64,000 nt of DNA from Brachyhypopomus gauderio (GCF_052324685.1 NC_135214.1:30997206-31061205); one strand, 5' to 3'; positions 1 to 12,386 are shown, counted from the first letter of the stretch. Notes: generated from the letters alone by a model not told the origin. A program made the numbers and translations.

Positions 1-670
1 TTCATTTATTACCCAGAGTCCTTGGGCACATGTTGGGGTGGGAACATGAATCAACTGGTATATTGAGAGCTTCACTTGGTAGCTTGGCTTATTTTTCTCA
101 ACCGCATCATAACTGCAGCTGCTACGCCTAAGCTATCGAGGACACAATCTCCCATTAGTTGTGAAGAACATCCCAGAATGCTCCAATTGGGGGCTGTTCT
201 CACCCTCTACCCAGAGGGAGCAATCATCCTTCTCCTGAACAGAGCCATCGACTCAGACTCGGAGGTGATGATTTACATACTGAATGCTTCACACTCAACC
301 GCAAACTGCTCAAGTGCATGCTGAAGGCATTCATGTGAGGAAGTCAGGTCATCCACAAATAGGAATACAACCTCCCGGTGCTCCCACCAAAAGCCCAAAT
401 CAAATAAGGGGCAATCTCTATTGCAAATCAGTTTGGAATAAGAACGTTTCTCTATTTGAAAGTGTTTTGGATATTTAAAACTTAAGAATGTATTTGAATA
501 TTGCACTAGATTTTAAAAATGGATCTCATGAGTTTATAACCTATTGTATAAGGTCATTTTTCAGACCTATAACTGCACAGATTGACAATGAATGCATAAA
601 ATTATTCACTTTTATGTGAAATATGCACAATTCAAAACAATAGTTTTATTTGGTAAAAATAAAAGTTGCT

Positions 671-787
671 TTAATGTGACTGAAGATTGTTTTTCTGGAA
701 GCTGTGGAATACACCAACTATTACAGCGATGATTAAAAAACCCAAGATATAAGCAACAACACATGCAGGATTCTGGTGTGACTGTGA
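671..787 (-). other. Possible terminal exon of a type I membrane protein
   Basis: Read on the minus strand, a splice-acceptor-like AG is followed by an open frame of 38 codons ending in TAA at 671-673. It encodes a strongly hydrophobic run (CVVAYILGFLIIAVIVGVF) and a short polar tail, as expected for the last exon of a single-pass membrane protein. A second open stretch upstream on the same strand (1764-1993) ends at a plausible donor, but its phase does not match this exon, so I cannot join them. No family is recognised. It could be a pseudogene fragment or chance. Confidence 0.25.
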
Positions 788-1763
788 CTAATACTGATGT
801 CATGAGTCCCTCTTACAGGGCTCTGGTGCAAAGTTCAATAAACCCAAGGACCTATCGAAGCACTGTTTCAAATATCTAGAACTTGGCTGGGTCTCTCCAA
901 CTAAAAACAATTAAAATGGAGTATAAACAATCAAATAATATTTACCTGGTTACTGGTGTATAGGTGGAATATCTCTTAAAAAGGACAAAATGAAAACTCA
1001 TCAATAAGTGGGGGATATTCTAGCCTAAACCAGATATTTCACTGATAGTTTTGGCGCAGCAGAAATAACAATGCCCCCTGGTGATGCGGTCTCTGTATCT
1101 TTATCTCCTTCAGCTTGAGCTGCAACTGCACAATGCCTGTAGTCGTCTGGTTCAGAACATCATGCTCCCTGGCCCCGAGTACATCTCCCATCAGCCTCAG
1201 TCCACCGGTATGCCTGTCACTCCACCTAGTCCCACCAACCACTTCGAGTGTTCTGCCACAGTTAACTGATTATTAACTGTGTACACCTATTACTGTTTTA
1301 CTTTGTCTGTTTGACCTGTCTTAGTCCTCTGTCTCTCTGTGAAGTATTGCCATGGCTTATCTGTGCATACCAAACATTGCCTGTATTCGCCTTTTGGGTA
1401 TACAACCTGTTTTGCTTTCTGGTTTTTGCTTTTGTCTCATCCTGCTCTGGTTTGTTCTCTTACCTGGGCTGTTTATTTTTTTTTGTACTGTTTTCCTTTC
1501 TGCTATCTGGTCAGTCCTGAAATCACTGTTTTTGCCCTCTCTAGCTTGCGTCTTGTTTCTGTCTTTTGATCATGACTTTGGAAACCCCCTCTTGTAATAA
1601 ACAAGAACTGCTAGTTCTTATCTGCGAGCATCTGAATCTTGTCTGTTGGATCACACAGACCTGCTTGACATGGCTGCCTCTGAACTCAGAGCCATCAGTA
1701 TATATTCTCCATAATGTCCACTTCTTGTCTGCCCCAGCTGTCAAATGAGTGAAACTTAGTCAC

Positions 1764-1993
1764 CTCTCAGTGAAACCACTGGCACTCCATGTCCACTGAA
1801 CCTCAGTTCTCGTGCGAAAATAATCCTTCCCAAAATGCTCAGATCCGAAGTATCTTAATGGCTTTGTTGGGCCACTAGATTTCATGTCATGTATATCTGC
1901 AATCCCTACTTGTTTGATGCTGGTATGAACAGCATATGGATCCATAAATGCTGTCTTCATTGGGCCAGAGCGTAGCTTGACAGTAATCTTCAT
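1764..1993 (-). other. Possible internal exon, unassigned
   Basis: A minus-strand frame open from 1993 ends at a GAGAG/GTGACT donor-like site. The 76 residues have a balanced composition with several aromatics and no low complexity, more like a folded domain than random sequence. I recognise no family. A third serine/acidic-rich open stretch lies at about 2000-2120 on the same strand but stops in frame. The three pieces do not assemble into one frame by simple splicing, so this may be a decayed gene. Confidence 0.2.
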
Positions 1994-3216
1994 TTAATCT
2001 AGACTGGATGATTGCAGCACTGCAGACGTTGGATCAGTTCTTCTATATCACTCTCGGATGACTCCTTTGAGCTGCCAGATTTCAGGTCTTTGGTGCTGTC
2101 CAAACTCTCACTGAAGATCATGCTGAGAGATGTAACAAGACATATACAGAAGTCTCACTGTAAAAAGTCTGCTTTTGGGTAGTAAATTATAGCTACTTGT
2201 TTTGATATGTTAAAATGTCCTTTTTGTAGCGGTTACTGATAACTGAATTGGTCCACTGGTCACCAGCTTTCTAGTTTAGACTGGTAGACTTTAAATCAGG
2301 TTGTAATATCAGTCTCGGGGGGGAATTTTGGTCTAGACTGGCCTGGAGCTGCTGGACACTGTTCACAAACACTTCTCATCCTCTCCAGAGTTCGGCCAAT
2401 GTATAGCATTTTGCTCGTGGAAGGCATTATTACGACTCAAAAATCCACAAAAAAATGAGCACATGAACATGTGGAGAATCCTAAACCATGTAATAGGTCA
2501 CAGGAAATGGTTTTTGGAGCAGAGGAAAGAGCAAAGAGATGGTGATGCTATTGATGTATCTTTCTGTAACAGCAGCAGAACCTACAGCTGTGCCATACCT
2601 GTAGTCAAGTGGTTTTGAATGTTCTCAACACATGCATGAAAATGCATAAATCTTGCTTTAGTCTGTACAAACGTAGTGCTATGGAGACCAAACCATCATA
2701 TATGTAGATATTTATAATAAGTATAATAATGATGTAATAATGTTGTAGCAGAGATCTGATTGTAGGTCACAGTTTTGACTTATTTTTTACCGGAAACATT
2801 GAAGCCAAAACTGTTTATTTCAAAAACTGTTTATTAATTCACTAAAACGGGCTGAGTGAATAATTAACCAATTATTCTTGCTTCACTTGTTAAAATACAT
2901 AGTTGGTCAGCTATACTTTCACCTATACATTTAGTGCTGAATCATTGGTCTTGATGTGGAGTACTTATAGATCAAATATACTGGGGCAATTGCACTCTCT
3001 TTGACCAACACCAAAGCTTGTGTAGGCCTATCAAACAACCTTACTTGAAATCGTTTTGGAAAATTGCTTGATCTTGTGACGAGTTGTTTCCGGAAATAGC
3101 TGGTGTTCATGTAAATGCATCCGTCAAAAACGTCGTTTTAGTTCCCATTTTCCCCACTAGCTAGTGGTGTTAGATGTGAGGAGTTTCATTGAAAGTGTTC
3201 ATTTCATGTAAAATAA

Positions 3217-5834
3217 ATGGATCCAGTTGATTATGAAAGACAATCTGGTGAATCGAGAAGGAGAAGCACCAGGCAAAAAGGTTTGTTCAATCAATCGAGT
3301 TTCAACCGAATTAACGTTAGCTAGCTTGTTTCACTAACTTTAGATGGCTAGTAAGCTAACTAGCTTGACAGTTATCTAAACAACATTATTCCGTTTGTTA
3401 GTTATGAACGGATTAGACAGACTTCGACGATTTAGCTATCAACTATATGTTTTAACAATAATAGCAGGCAATTTAAATTGGTTTAAATGTTAGCTAGTTA
3501 ATGTAGCTGGATAAAATAAACTTACTTTCGTTTAGTGCACGTATGATTAACTAGCCAGCTAGGTTATGAAACTTGTGAATCTCATTAATCAATAATAAAA
3601 CCGTCAAGCTCGAAACATTTCTTATGTATTCAAACAGATATTTTGATACTTTTGGTTAAAATACTTAATACGAATATATGCTCTGTGTTCAGCTTTGTAT
3701 GCTGTTGATGTAAGACCAAGAATTGCTAAGAAACGGAGGAGAGAAGTTGAAAATGATGCTCATCCTACAGCTGTCAACGGGTCCAAAGAAAAGGAAAGCA
3801 CATTAACTAAAGATGAAGGTAAGCCTTTGAGAAAAAGTTATAATTCCACTGTTTTGTTAACGAGAGAAGAGTTGTTATCCCACTGATCTCATTGATATTC
3901 AAAAGTAGAGTCTCCGAGTAAGATTGGAAGGCTACAGATGGCAGGCGATGCCGGAGATGCGTATGAAAATGGTGAGACAAAAGTCCCAGAGGAAATGGAA
4001 GTGGTTGAAAATGCAGATCAGGACCAAGACATGAGCTCAGAAGATGAAAGTGAAAATTGTGAGGCTGTCATAAAGAGTAAGATATTATCTTTTTGGTATT
4101 AAAATATAATTTAGTCAAAATGTTAAGGAGAGTTAAGGATCAATACAAATATTTTGTGTATTTTGTTAGAAAAACATCTCATTGAGGAGAAAAGTGTCAT
4201 CAGAACTGCGCACGTAGGGAATGTAGAAATAGAAGAGCGAACAATATTACAGAGCCACAGGATTGCTCATCAAGAATCACGAGATCCAAGACTATCCAAA
4301 CTGACACGGTATCAAAATGCAAGCTGTGAACCTCAGACTGGTTTAAAAGGTTTGTCATTATGTATGAGGGTTCCTTGTTTCTGTACTGAAAACTATTTCT
4401 CAGTTTAGTCATTTATTTTCTTCGTGGTCATTTAATTTTCACAGAGCCTGCAAAAGGAAGTGCTGCTTCCATACGCAGCAGGCCGCTGAAGGACAGAGCT
4501 GAAGTTTTGACAGCAAGGAGCAGCATAAGACAGTATCGGGGGAAAATGGAGCAGAAAGGTTAGATTTGAGCATTACAAAAGTTCCTGTACGATGTGAAGG
4601 TCTCAGCAGCTCAATTTTTTATGTGTTTTCCTGTTACTTGTAATTAGAATGATCTTTTTCCTTTTGCAAAATTTACAATAGATGTTCCTAGAGCTGAACC
4701 TCAGGGTTGGGACAGTTACCCGTGCTCAATAGGCCACACAGCACGGATGCACCAGACAAACAACCTTTCTCCTATAAAACAACAACCACTCCACAGAAAC
4801 ACAGGTAACGATCTTGTCTTTGTGTAAATATCTCAAAATGGCATTTACCTATATACCTTTTGAACAAAATGATTTTTTTTCATTCTCCTGTTATGTTGCT
4901 CTCTACTCTTGAAGAATCAAAAAAACCCATCATCACAAGAGCAAGTTCAACATCCTACTCCAAAGGTATGTTCCTCCATTTCAAATGTTTTTTTTTCTTG
5001 GTTGGTGAAGCTGGTAGGTGGTAACAGGTTGTATTTCTCTCTACAGGCTCTATATGGGATGCGTGTGGGGTTCTTCGCTGGGCTCTTATCCTGCTGGTTT
5101 CACTGAGTTTAGGCTTCGTGGGCTATCAGCACCTTCCCCCGTCAACTGCAGAGCACTGGGACAAGATGGCTTCCAGTCTAACTTTGGAAGCACAGTTAGC
5201 TGCACTAAAGCTCATATTCCCCAGCCAGCGCTCAGTGCTCTGGAAGAGGACTGAGGTCCATCTTAAAAAGCATCTCAATCTGAGTGAACCTAGTGAACCA
5301 GTAAGTATGATCTTGACATCTGGTCGTGGAGCTGAGAAGACACTGGCCTGTCTGGCTCAGCAATTAGCTGCAGCCTTCTCCAATGCACTCAATGCGTCTG
5401 TCCTGGACATTAACGGGACCAGCAAGACAGAACAAGACCCTGAACAGGTCAAACTGGATATTGACTTAGCACTGAAAGAGGCCTTTGAGGGTGGTAAGTA
5501 TGCTGCCGTTATTCACCGTTTTGAAGAGCTTCCTCCTGGATCCACGCTCATCTTCTACCGCTACTGTGACCATGAAAACGCTGCATTCAAGAAGGTCTTT
5601 CTTATCTTCACTGTGTTGCTTCCTGTGAACGAACTCAACTCTGACCTCACTCTCAGTGCTGTGGAGGAGCAGGTACATGAGTATGTAAAAGAGAAGTTTA
5701 TCTCCTCAAACAGGACAGCCACCTATAATGAGATGGATGAAGACAAGCTGAGTGGACTCTGGAGCAGAATCTCCCATGTCATCCTGCCCGTAGCCCCAGA
5801 ACACACCATGGAACAGCAGGGCTGTAGGAGGTGA
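3217..5834 (+). CDS. tor1aip1: Torsin-1A-interacting protein (LAP1/LULL1 family)
   Basis: Inner nuclear membrane/ER protein whose lumenal domain activates Torsin AAA+ ATPases. Exons: 3217-3280, 3693-3818, 3909-4076, 4170-4349, 4445-4558, 4682-4804, a doubtful 4915-4964, and 5047-5834. All except the 50-nt exon keep frame, giving 520 aa when it is skipped. The N-terminal half is basic (RRRSTRQK, KKRRR) and then acidic, as expected for a nucleoplasmic tail. The last exon starts with one hydrophobic helix (VLRWALILLVSLSLGF), followed by the lumenal AAA-like domain. Known LAP1 features are visible: the GRGAEKTLACLAQQL stretch, and LWSRISHVILP near the C-terminus with the candidate arginine finger encoded at 5766-5768. 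Its paralogue TOR1AIP2 has a similar lumenal domain, so the 1 versus 2 assignment is less certain than the family. AATAAA lies at 6062-6067. Confidence 0.9.
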
Positions 5835-7922
5835 GAGATCTCATTCCCAGTCTTTACAAGACTATGGGTGTATCTAATGGACTGTGTCTGTGGGTTTGTG
5901 ATAATGCCACTTGTAAAGTTAAATGACTAGTTAAATTATTTCAATTATACAATTACATTTTTTTTACATTTTGCAAAACTAAATCTGTGAGACTTTTTCT
6001 AAAACACCTGTTCAAATGCCATTTCTGATCCTTTAGCATTGGTCTGCATTCATACATTTTAAATAAATGAAGAAGAAAAATTCATACCTTTAAAAACCCA
6101 CCCTAAAAATATGAACGGTGTGTCATACTCATTTAGCATAAAACAGGGGTACCTTAACGGTGTCCCTGTAATCTGTGCTCTTTTGGGGTTTTCGATAATT
6201 GTATTACCTAGAATGCTGACTGCAAATAATCAAGATCTTTAAGAGGATTAGAATGGTACATTAGATTAGGGTTGGCATTTAGTACAGAAAGTCATGCAAA
6301 GGTATAACCAAGGTTGAGGTTAGGCACCTATTCATTCACTCAACATCCAAACTGTACATATGATTCAGTTTATATTCACTTGCATTTATTGTATCCTGAG
6401 TCTTATTGCTATTTAAAACATGGTTTCGGCTCGTTATTTTGCTCATTGGCTTGTTATTTTTCTAAAGTCACGATTAAAGTGTATTTTTATGTACTCGTTC
6501 AGGGTGTTTTGTTGCCAATTTAAACTCTTTGGGTTAGTTTCCCCAGACCCAGATCAAGCTTGAGCCTAGCCCAAAAGTCACTTTCAGTGGTGACCGAACC
6601 TTGGTACTGCATTGTAGTCCAAGACCAGACTTATGCAATGTCCACAAAACCAGCTGTGAGAAACTGATTTGGTGACATGGACTGGCCTCTTGAGGGTGCT
6701 CTTGACTGCACTGATTCTCTTTGATCATAAGGCATGCATCCTATTATTAGTCAGGGACCAGCTAAAGTAACAAGTTAAAACTTATGTACCTGGTCTTTAG
6801 AAAAATCACTACAGTTACTGAAAATGGAGATACATAATGACCTTTAGGGGGAAAAATCTAAATTGTGACTTTTTACTTTACTGAATATGGAATGCTGGGA
6901 CTATTCACAGAAGAATCACTGATTAAAAGATCAAGGACTAAGGTTATACCAATAAAATACACTAAAAACTGCCTAACATATGACGAGTGATACCACTACA
7001 AACTCTGAGTCCAAACAAGCATTATCTGAACATGTGACAAGCTGCAGTTGAGGAAGTATTTGGCATGAGTCAGTATGTTAGGATGCAAAATACAGTGGTC
7101 TGATTTCATATCAATATGATGGTGGAGTGCTGATAGATGCGTCAGGAAAAGGGTGGTATACTGTGTATAATTATTTTTCCTCATGCTGTAATTCAGATAA
7201 TCTTGCAAACAAGTTAACTTCAAATTCTAGTCATGTTTTTTTGCCTCTGTTTCAATTTAGAGCACCTGCACACTCAAGGAAATGATAAAACTGCTTGTGG
7301 TTATTACTGTCAAAACCAATAAGTGAAATATCATAAATCCGTATACACTGGAAGAAGAAACAATAGGGACAAAAGGCAATATAGTAAATATTGACCTACA
7401 GTACAGGAATGAGGAAGTTTGTATGGTGGTGTGTTCTGTAAATGATTAAAAGGTATAGTTAATAACTACACCTGAAACAAAGCAGCAAATTTTAAAAATA
7501 TATAAATCACAGGACAGAAAGTGATCCATCAACTGTAATTGCTAATGTAGACCAAGTGAAAGATGCAGACTGAAAAATTTGTATAAGTTGTTTGCATGTT
7601 TAACTAACTGACTCATGAATTCTTATTATTGTAAAATAAAATACATTAAAAATATTTTAAACAATTTTTAATGTAGTTTTATAAACAACAAAAAATTCAG
7701 TGCACTAATGTATACTCAATATACACAACACTATATGTTCAATAACATATTCAGGATGTGTGTGACTATAGTAGATAGCAAGATAATAGACTGGAAAACT
7801 GGAAACAAATCTTAGACCAGACAGTTAATCTCCAAAGTTTTCTAGGTACATTAAGAGCTGATTAGCATTCTTACGTTAGCACATTCTGTGGTGTGTATAG
7901 TAAAGCGTGGTGAGCTCTGCCT
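5835..7922. other. Intergenic region after tor1aip1
   Basis: AT-rich sequence. It holds the likely tor1aip1 3' UTR, with an AATAAA at 6062-6067 and an ATTAAA near 6473. The short open frames here have no recognisable domains. I see no other gene. Confidence 0.6.
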
Positions 7923-9539
7923 TTACTTGTTCGTACAAAATAATATTCCCACTATAAGTGCTGCAGTGAAGGAAAGATTTACCAATGTTATGACCAATCT
8001 TATCACATAATACCAAGAAACCTGTTGACAAAAAGAGGAAAGAAGAACACACATAGTTGGGACAAGTGAGATTTGGTGGAGGAATGGTCCACTATGTGTA
8101 GAGTTTGAACTGATGAATGACATTAAGCATCTTGCTATAAATTCTTCAACTATCAAAGTATAGACTCAGTCCAGAAATGACAAAGATTTAGCTATTCTAA
8201 ATAAATAAGTATAATGTTTAAAACTGAAAAATACTCATTAGATACTTATACTAGTACCATTTCATAATACCACAGAATGTAAACATTACATTTAAAAATG
8301 ACCTTTGGAGTATTTTGAGTGTTAATCTTACCCTCTTATGGGAGGAAGTATCCTTCTGTTTATTTGATGCAGTTCTGATTTGGAGGTTTTTCTTAAATTC
8401 ACATATATAGCTTGCAATTAGCAGCAATGTGCAAGCAAAATAAACCCCCATCACTACAGGTAACCAGGAGCAGGAATATTTTACAAGTTGAACAAATATT
8501 GCAGCAGCTATGAATGGAAGATCACAAGATAAAGTTGAGTGACCAGGAAGACATCACTTGGTCAATAACCTGGATTGTTGCATCTCATAATCAAATGTTT
8601 GAATTTTTATGAATTCAAGTCTTGTCTTTGAACGTGGTTTACAATTTGTTACAATGATTGATTAGATTTATGTTCAGCAGCCACTGAACAGGTCAGTTTT
8701 TTGCAGTCATTTTGGTACATTTCTCAGATCAGAATTGAAATTCTCAAAATTGTTCAACTTATGTCATCTAGTCACTTGTGCACAATATAAAAGCAGTTTC
8801 TTACTCTTGTGAACAAACAGCAAATACTTTGGCATAACCATGCAAATGATGTACAATTGTCAGATGTTTCTTACATTGTACATTGTAAATTGCTTTTCTT
8901 AAGGTGATCAACATGTGTTATTCTTGTGTGTCGTCCCCCCCCCCCCCCCCCCCCCGATAAACAGTAACACAAAGATTTGCCATTATTATAGAACTGACAT
9001 GTTAATTGACAAATAATTAATTTTGAGACATGAACCAAGTTTGTGTTATGGGCTTTTGCAGGTAAAATCCATTCTGTTTGTAGGAATTGTTTTGAGAAAT
9101 ACATTTACTCTTTTGCTAAGTTTAACAATGATTTGAGAAATGCACCAAAGTGACTAAGAAAAAAAACAATTATGTTTTAAAACAATTATGAATAATCAAA
9201 AGACATTCTTACTAGTAAAACACATATTTGCAAATGCAACCAGTCCAAGGCTCCAGCAGAAAAGTTGCCTTCTGGAAGATGTAACACAACACAAAGTTAT
9301 TTAACAAGAATATGATATGTAAATTTAGATACAGGAAGTACACAAAAACAAGTACATCTTTTCATAACCTCACTGAGAATTAGCTAAAAAAAATGACCTC
9401 CTCCCCCCACCATCATATAATAGGTCAAAGCAAACACTTACAACTCATGGCTTGGTCCACTGAAAACAATTAGCTGTGTAAGAAAGGTTTGGCATATGGT
9501 CAAAACCATAACCAGCCCTGTCAAAATGCTGGCTGCCAC
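7923..9539 (-). CDS. Unidentified multi-pass membrane protein (C-terminal exons)
   Basis: Four minus-strand exons join in frame: 9539-9442 (98 nt), 9271-9213 (59 nt), 8453-8332 (122 nt) and 8021-7923 (99 nt, ending TAA), giving 125 codons. All junctions are GT-AG and the phases agree. The protein has at least three hydrophobic blocks: ILTGLVMVLTICQTFLTQL; a long one from LGLVAFANMCFT through VYFACTLLLIASYI; and YYVIRLVITLVNLSFTAALI. A polar loop (KKNLQIRTASNKQKD) separates the last two. The layout resembles small four-helix proteins (MARVEL, DRAM/TMEM150 or MS4A-like), but no signature lets me choose. The start and first exon(s) were not found; they may lie beyond the LINE at 9787-11620, or the gene may be truncated. 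Confidence 0.55.
8935..8955. repeat. Poly(C) tract, 21 bp
   Basis: An uninterrupted run of C inside an intron of the unidentified membrane-protein gene, which is transcribed as poly(G). Length is probably polymorphic and may be mis-assembled. Confidence 0.9.
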
Positions 9540-9786
9540 CTACATATGCAGAAATCACACAAATACACACAAAATTACCTCTCAAACATCACAGAAGTAC
9601 AAATAAGTCTTTATTTTTAAACCTGCTTGATAGCATTCTTGATAGCATTACCACAGGAAATGTTTTTACTGTTGTTTGCTTGAGATTAAGCTTAAAGATA
9701 CTAAACTAAATATACTTATATTGCTATCCACAATTATCAAAGCAGTGGTCTGAGTTTAATATCTGCAGGAAACTGGCCTGTAGGTA

Positions 9787-11620
9787 TTGACTGAGACATT
9801 GATCATTGCTCCCGAAAGGCTTAGTCAAACGATTAAGCAAAATCTTGGGCTTCTTTCCTCTGCTGTCCACTCTAGCCTCCGAAATCTGGGAGTTATTTTC
9901 GATCAGTCTTTAGCATTTGATTCTCATGTTAAACAGCTGTCAAGATCCTGTTTCTTCCACTTGAGAAATATCAGTAAACTGAGATCTATGGTTTCAACAG
10001 CAGATCTAGAGATGCTGATCAGGCCCGTTGACAGTCTTGCTAGGGCCCGGGACAAGAAAGTTTAATGTGCCCCCCCTCCCCCCGGCGCACGTCATTTGAA
10101 TTTCGTCATTTGACAATCCTTCTGTTAGGTCATATAGTATATAATATAGCCACACATCAAAGCTGTTTCTGACAGCTGACTGGTTATATACTTGACGCAT
10201 CGCGAGCGGCGCGAGGGTTCGCGCGAAAATGACGTAATCGCAGTGGCACCGACCGTGTGCGAGGGCCTCCATTCGCGAGGTCGTGCACCTCTTGACTTTT
10301 GCAAAGTTATGTTTGCAGGGTTCATACACCTTTATAATGTGGAATTAAAGCACTTGTACTTCACTTTAAAGGTCCATTTCAATATTTTCCAGCACGTTAA
10401 ACTTAAGTTAAATATTTATACATATACTCGAAATAATTCGCTTTTTATCACATTATTTAATGGTTGTTTATTTTCAAAACGCCCAATCTTAACGTCTTCA
10501 CGAGAACTGTTCAGTCAGACAGCTATTTGTTGTGAAACGAAGTAGTTACTTTCAAGCATTTTCAAGTACTTTAGCCTAAATTCCAGCACTTTTCAAACCT
10601 GGAACACAATGCAACATTAAAATTCGTCAGGTAAATGTTTTCCTTTCTTTTCTGCGCTCCAGATTTCTGTATTTACTTTAACTATCCACCACTGTTGTGG
10701 GGGTACCAGCCGGTTACGGTCGGTGCTGGATCAAACCATTTTCCAGTGGGATGCGGGGGTGTATGCACTTAATGGAAAATATGCAGATAGGTTAAAAAAC
10801 ATATATATTTTAGCCATTGAGTTTATTTTGAGTACAGAATTTTATATTAATGAAAGATTTCAAGATTATTTAAAAATTATAGACTTTAAATAAAAAATAA
10901 ATTGCTGGGCTCTTTGATGGGCCCCCCTGGCCCTGGGGCCCGGGACAACAGAACCGGTTGTCCCCCCCTGTCGACGGGGCTGATGCTGATATATGCGTTT
11001 ATTTCATCTCGCATAGACTACTATGCCTTGTTTTCATCTCTCAGTGTATCAGCTCGTGGACGTTTACAGATAATTCAAAACGCTGCAGCGAGGTTACTGA
11101 CCAAGTCAAGCAGACGGTCTCGCATAACACCCATTTTAAAATCCTTACACTGGCTTCCTGTAGAATTCAGGATCCAGTTCAAGATTTTAACTTTAACATA
11201 CAGAGCACTACACAACACAGCTCCTGTGTATGTCGCTGACCTGCTCCACCCCTACACTTCATCGCGATCACTCAGGGCAAACAACCTGAGTTTACTGTCT
11301 GTGCCACGCTCATGTCTAAAGACTCGTGGAGACCGAGCGTTTAAGGTGGTTGCTCCAAGACTGTGGAACACATTTCCTCCACATTTAAGATCAGCTGACT
11401 CTGTGGATACTTTTAAAAAACAGCTAAAGACTTTCCTTTTTACGCAGGCGTTTAGTTAGTGGTGGAGGTTGCAGCCATTGACCTTGTGCACTGTATTTTA
11501 TTTCTGTTTTATAGTGTGTGTTTTTATTTTTTGTTATTTTATTTTATTTTCCTTTGTAAAGCACTTTGTGGTTTGTGCCTGTGAGAAGTGCTATATAAAT
11601 GAATTTTACTTACTTACTGT
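9787..11620 (+). mobile_element. L2-type LINE 3' end, interrupted by a DNA transposon
   Basis: This is a 5'-truncated non-LTR retrotransposon. The C-terminal part of its reverse transcriptase is readable in two blocks, 9787-10019 and 10991-11457. It contains the typical run LGVIFDQSLAFDSHVKQL, then SRIDYY, LQIIQNAAARLL, LKSLHWLPV and APRLWNTFP, ending at a TAG at 11457-11459. The 3' tail (GTGCTATATAAATGAA followed by ACTTACTTACT, about 11590-11618) is typical of teleost L2/CR1-like elements. The frame is continuous across the insertion if the insert and one copy of its target duplication are ignored. The element is truncated and not autonomous. Confidence 0.88.
10020..10982. mobile_element. 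Non-autonomous hAT-like element nested in the LINE
   Basis: The 963-bp insert is flanked by an identical 8-bp duplication, ATGCTGAT, at 10012-10019 and 10983-10990. Its ends are imperfect inverted repeats: CAGGCCCGTTGACAG on the left and CAGCCCCGTCGACAG read inward from the right, matching at 13 of 15 bases. Eight-base target duplications and CAG/CTG ends are typical of hAT transposons. A 13-bp motif, GGGCCCGGGACAA, occurs near each end in the same orientation (10043-10055 and 10936-10948). The open frames inside show no transposase features, so it probably moved using another element's enzyme. Confidence 0.85.
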
Positions 11621-11738
11621 AATGTTAATACATAATAGTATTAACATAATATAATAGTTTAATAAATGTATAATAGTAAAATATTAAACAGGTGCTGAAA
11701 TAATGTTCCTGTTCAAACATTAGTAGATTAAAGTAGAT

Positions 11739-11893
11739 TAAGGAAATCTGCCCAAGAAATGCTTACATGTTTAGCAGATATCAGTAAGAGGATGAATGCA
11801 ACCAAGGAAAATACCAAAGAAAGAATCGACATCACCTGGGAAAAGATGGAACTGGTGAAAAAACATATTTCTGACTTGGTTTACATTGTTTGA
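11739..11893 (+). other. Possible coiled-coil exon or gene fragment
   Basis: About 50 codons are open up to a TGA at 11891-11893. They encode a polar, heptad-like peptide (for example QEMLTCLADISKRMN and EKMELVKKHISDL). An ATG lies in frame at 11759. The composition looks protein-like, but no partner exon or family could be identified. It may be a leftover exon or chance. Confidence 0.2.
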
Positions 11894-12007
11894 AATGACA
11901 TTTGGCATTTTGTGTTGAATTTCTACATTTTTAGTTAGACTAGTTTTAAGATAAACATTAAATGCATATATTCATAATATTTAATTCATTTCATAATATA
12001 TAATATT

Positions 12008-12183
12008 TAGTGCTGTCAATTCCAGATGCCGCGATTAAAAGTCCTCACCAGGATTTTGCTTAGGCTTCCTGGATTGTGTTGAATCCACTCATTTTACCTG
12101 GATTGCTAATTAGAAAATCTAGCAAGCTTGAGCAAAATCCTGGTGAGGACTTTTATTCGCGGCACCTGGAATTGGCAGCACTA
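12008..12183. mobile_element. Palindromic MITE, copy 1
   Basis: Two 53-bp arms, 12008-12060 and 12131-12183, are inverted copies with about three mismatches. They begin TAGTGCTGTCAATTCCAG and TAGTGCTGCCAATTCCAG when read inward. The 70-bp centre contains TTGTGTTGAATCCACT and CTAATTAGAAAATC. A second copy in the opposite orientation lies at 17659-17808. There is no coding capacity. Confidence 0.8.
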
Positions 12184-12341
12184 ATAATATTTCATTGCTT
12201 AGGCCTCAGGCATCTTACCGTCATGCACCTACTACTTCTGCTTTTTCTGTGTTTCATTAGAGAAGGAAAACACTCAGCAACAGACAGGTAGTTCAGCAAT
12301 GATAGAATGAGAGAGATTTCAATCAACTGGGACACACGTGT

Positions 12342-12342
<1 letters not shown>

Positions 12343-12386
<44 letters not shown>
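12343..12386. repeat. (CA)n microsatellite
   Basis: Twenty-two uninterrupted CA units in intergenic sequence. Confidence 0.95.

Larger units (their letters stand above)
1..3216. other. Gene-poor left flank
   Basis: I see no confident gene here. The stretch at about 1040-1740 is T/C-rich, carries an AATAAA signal near 1596 and looks like decayed transposon sequence, but I cannot name a family. Two possible minus-strand exons are listed separately. The last 150 bases before 3217 should contain the promoter and 5' leader of the LAP1 gene. Confidence 0.5.

Noticed and set aside
1040..1740. LTR-like tail with AATAAA
   Set aside because: No terminal repeat pair, primer-binding site or retroviral coding sequence could be found, so it stays unassigned.
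10006..10545. Open frames of 107 and 117 codons inside the hAT-like element
   Set aside because: No transposase or zinc-finger features; they overlap on both strands and cross the element boundary.
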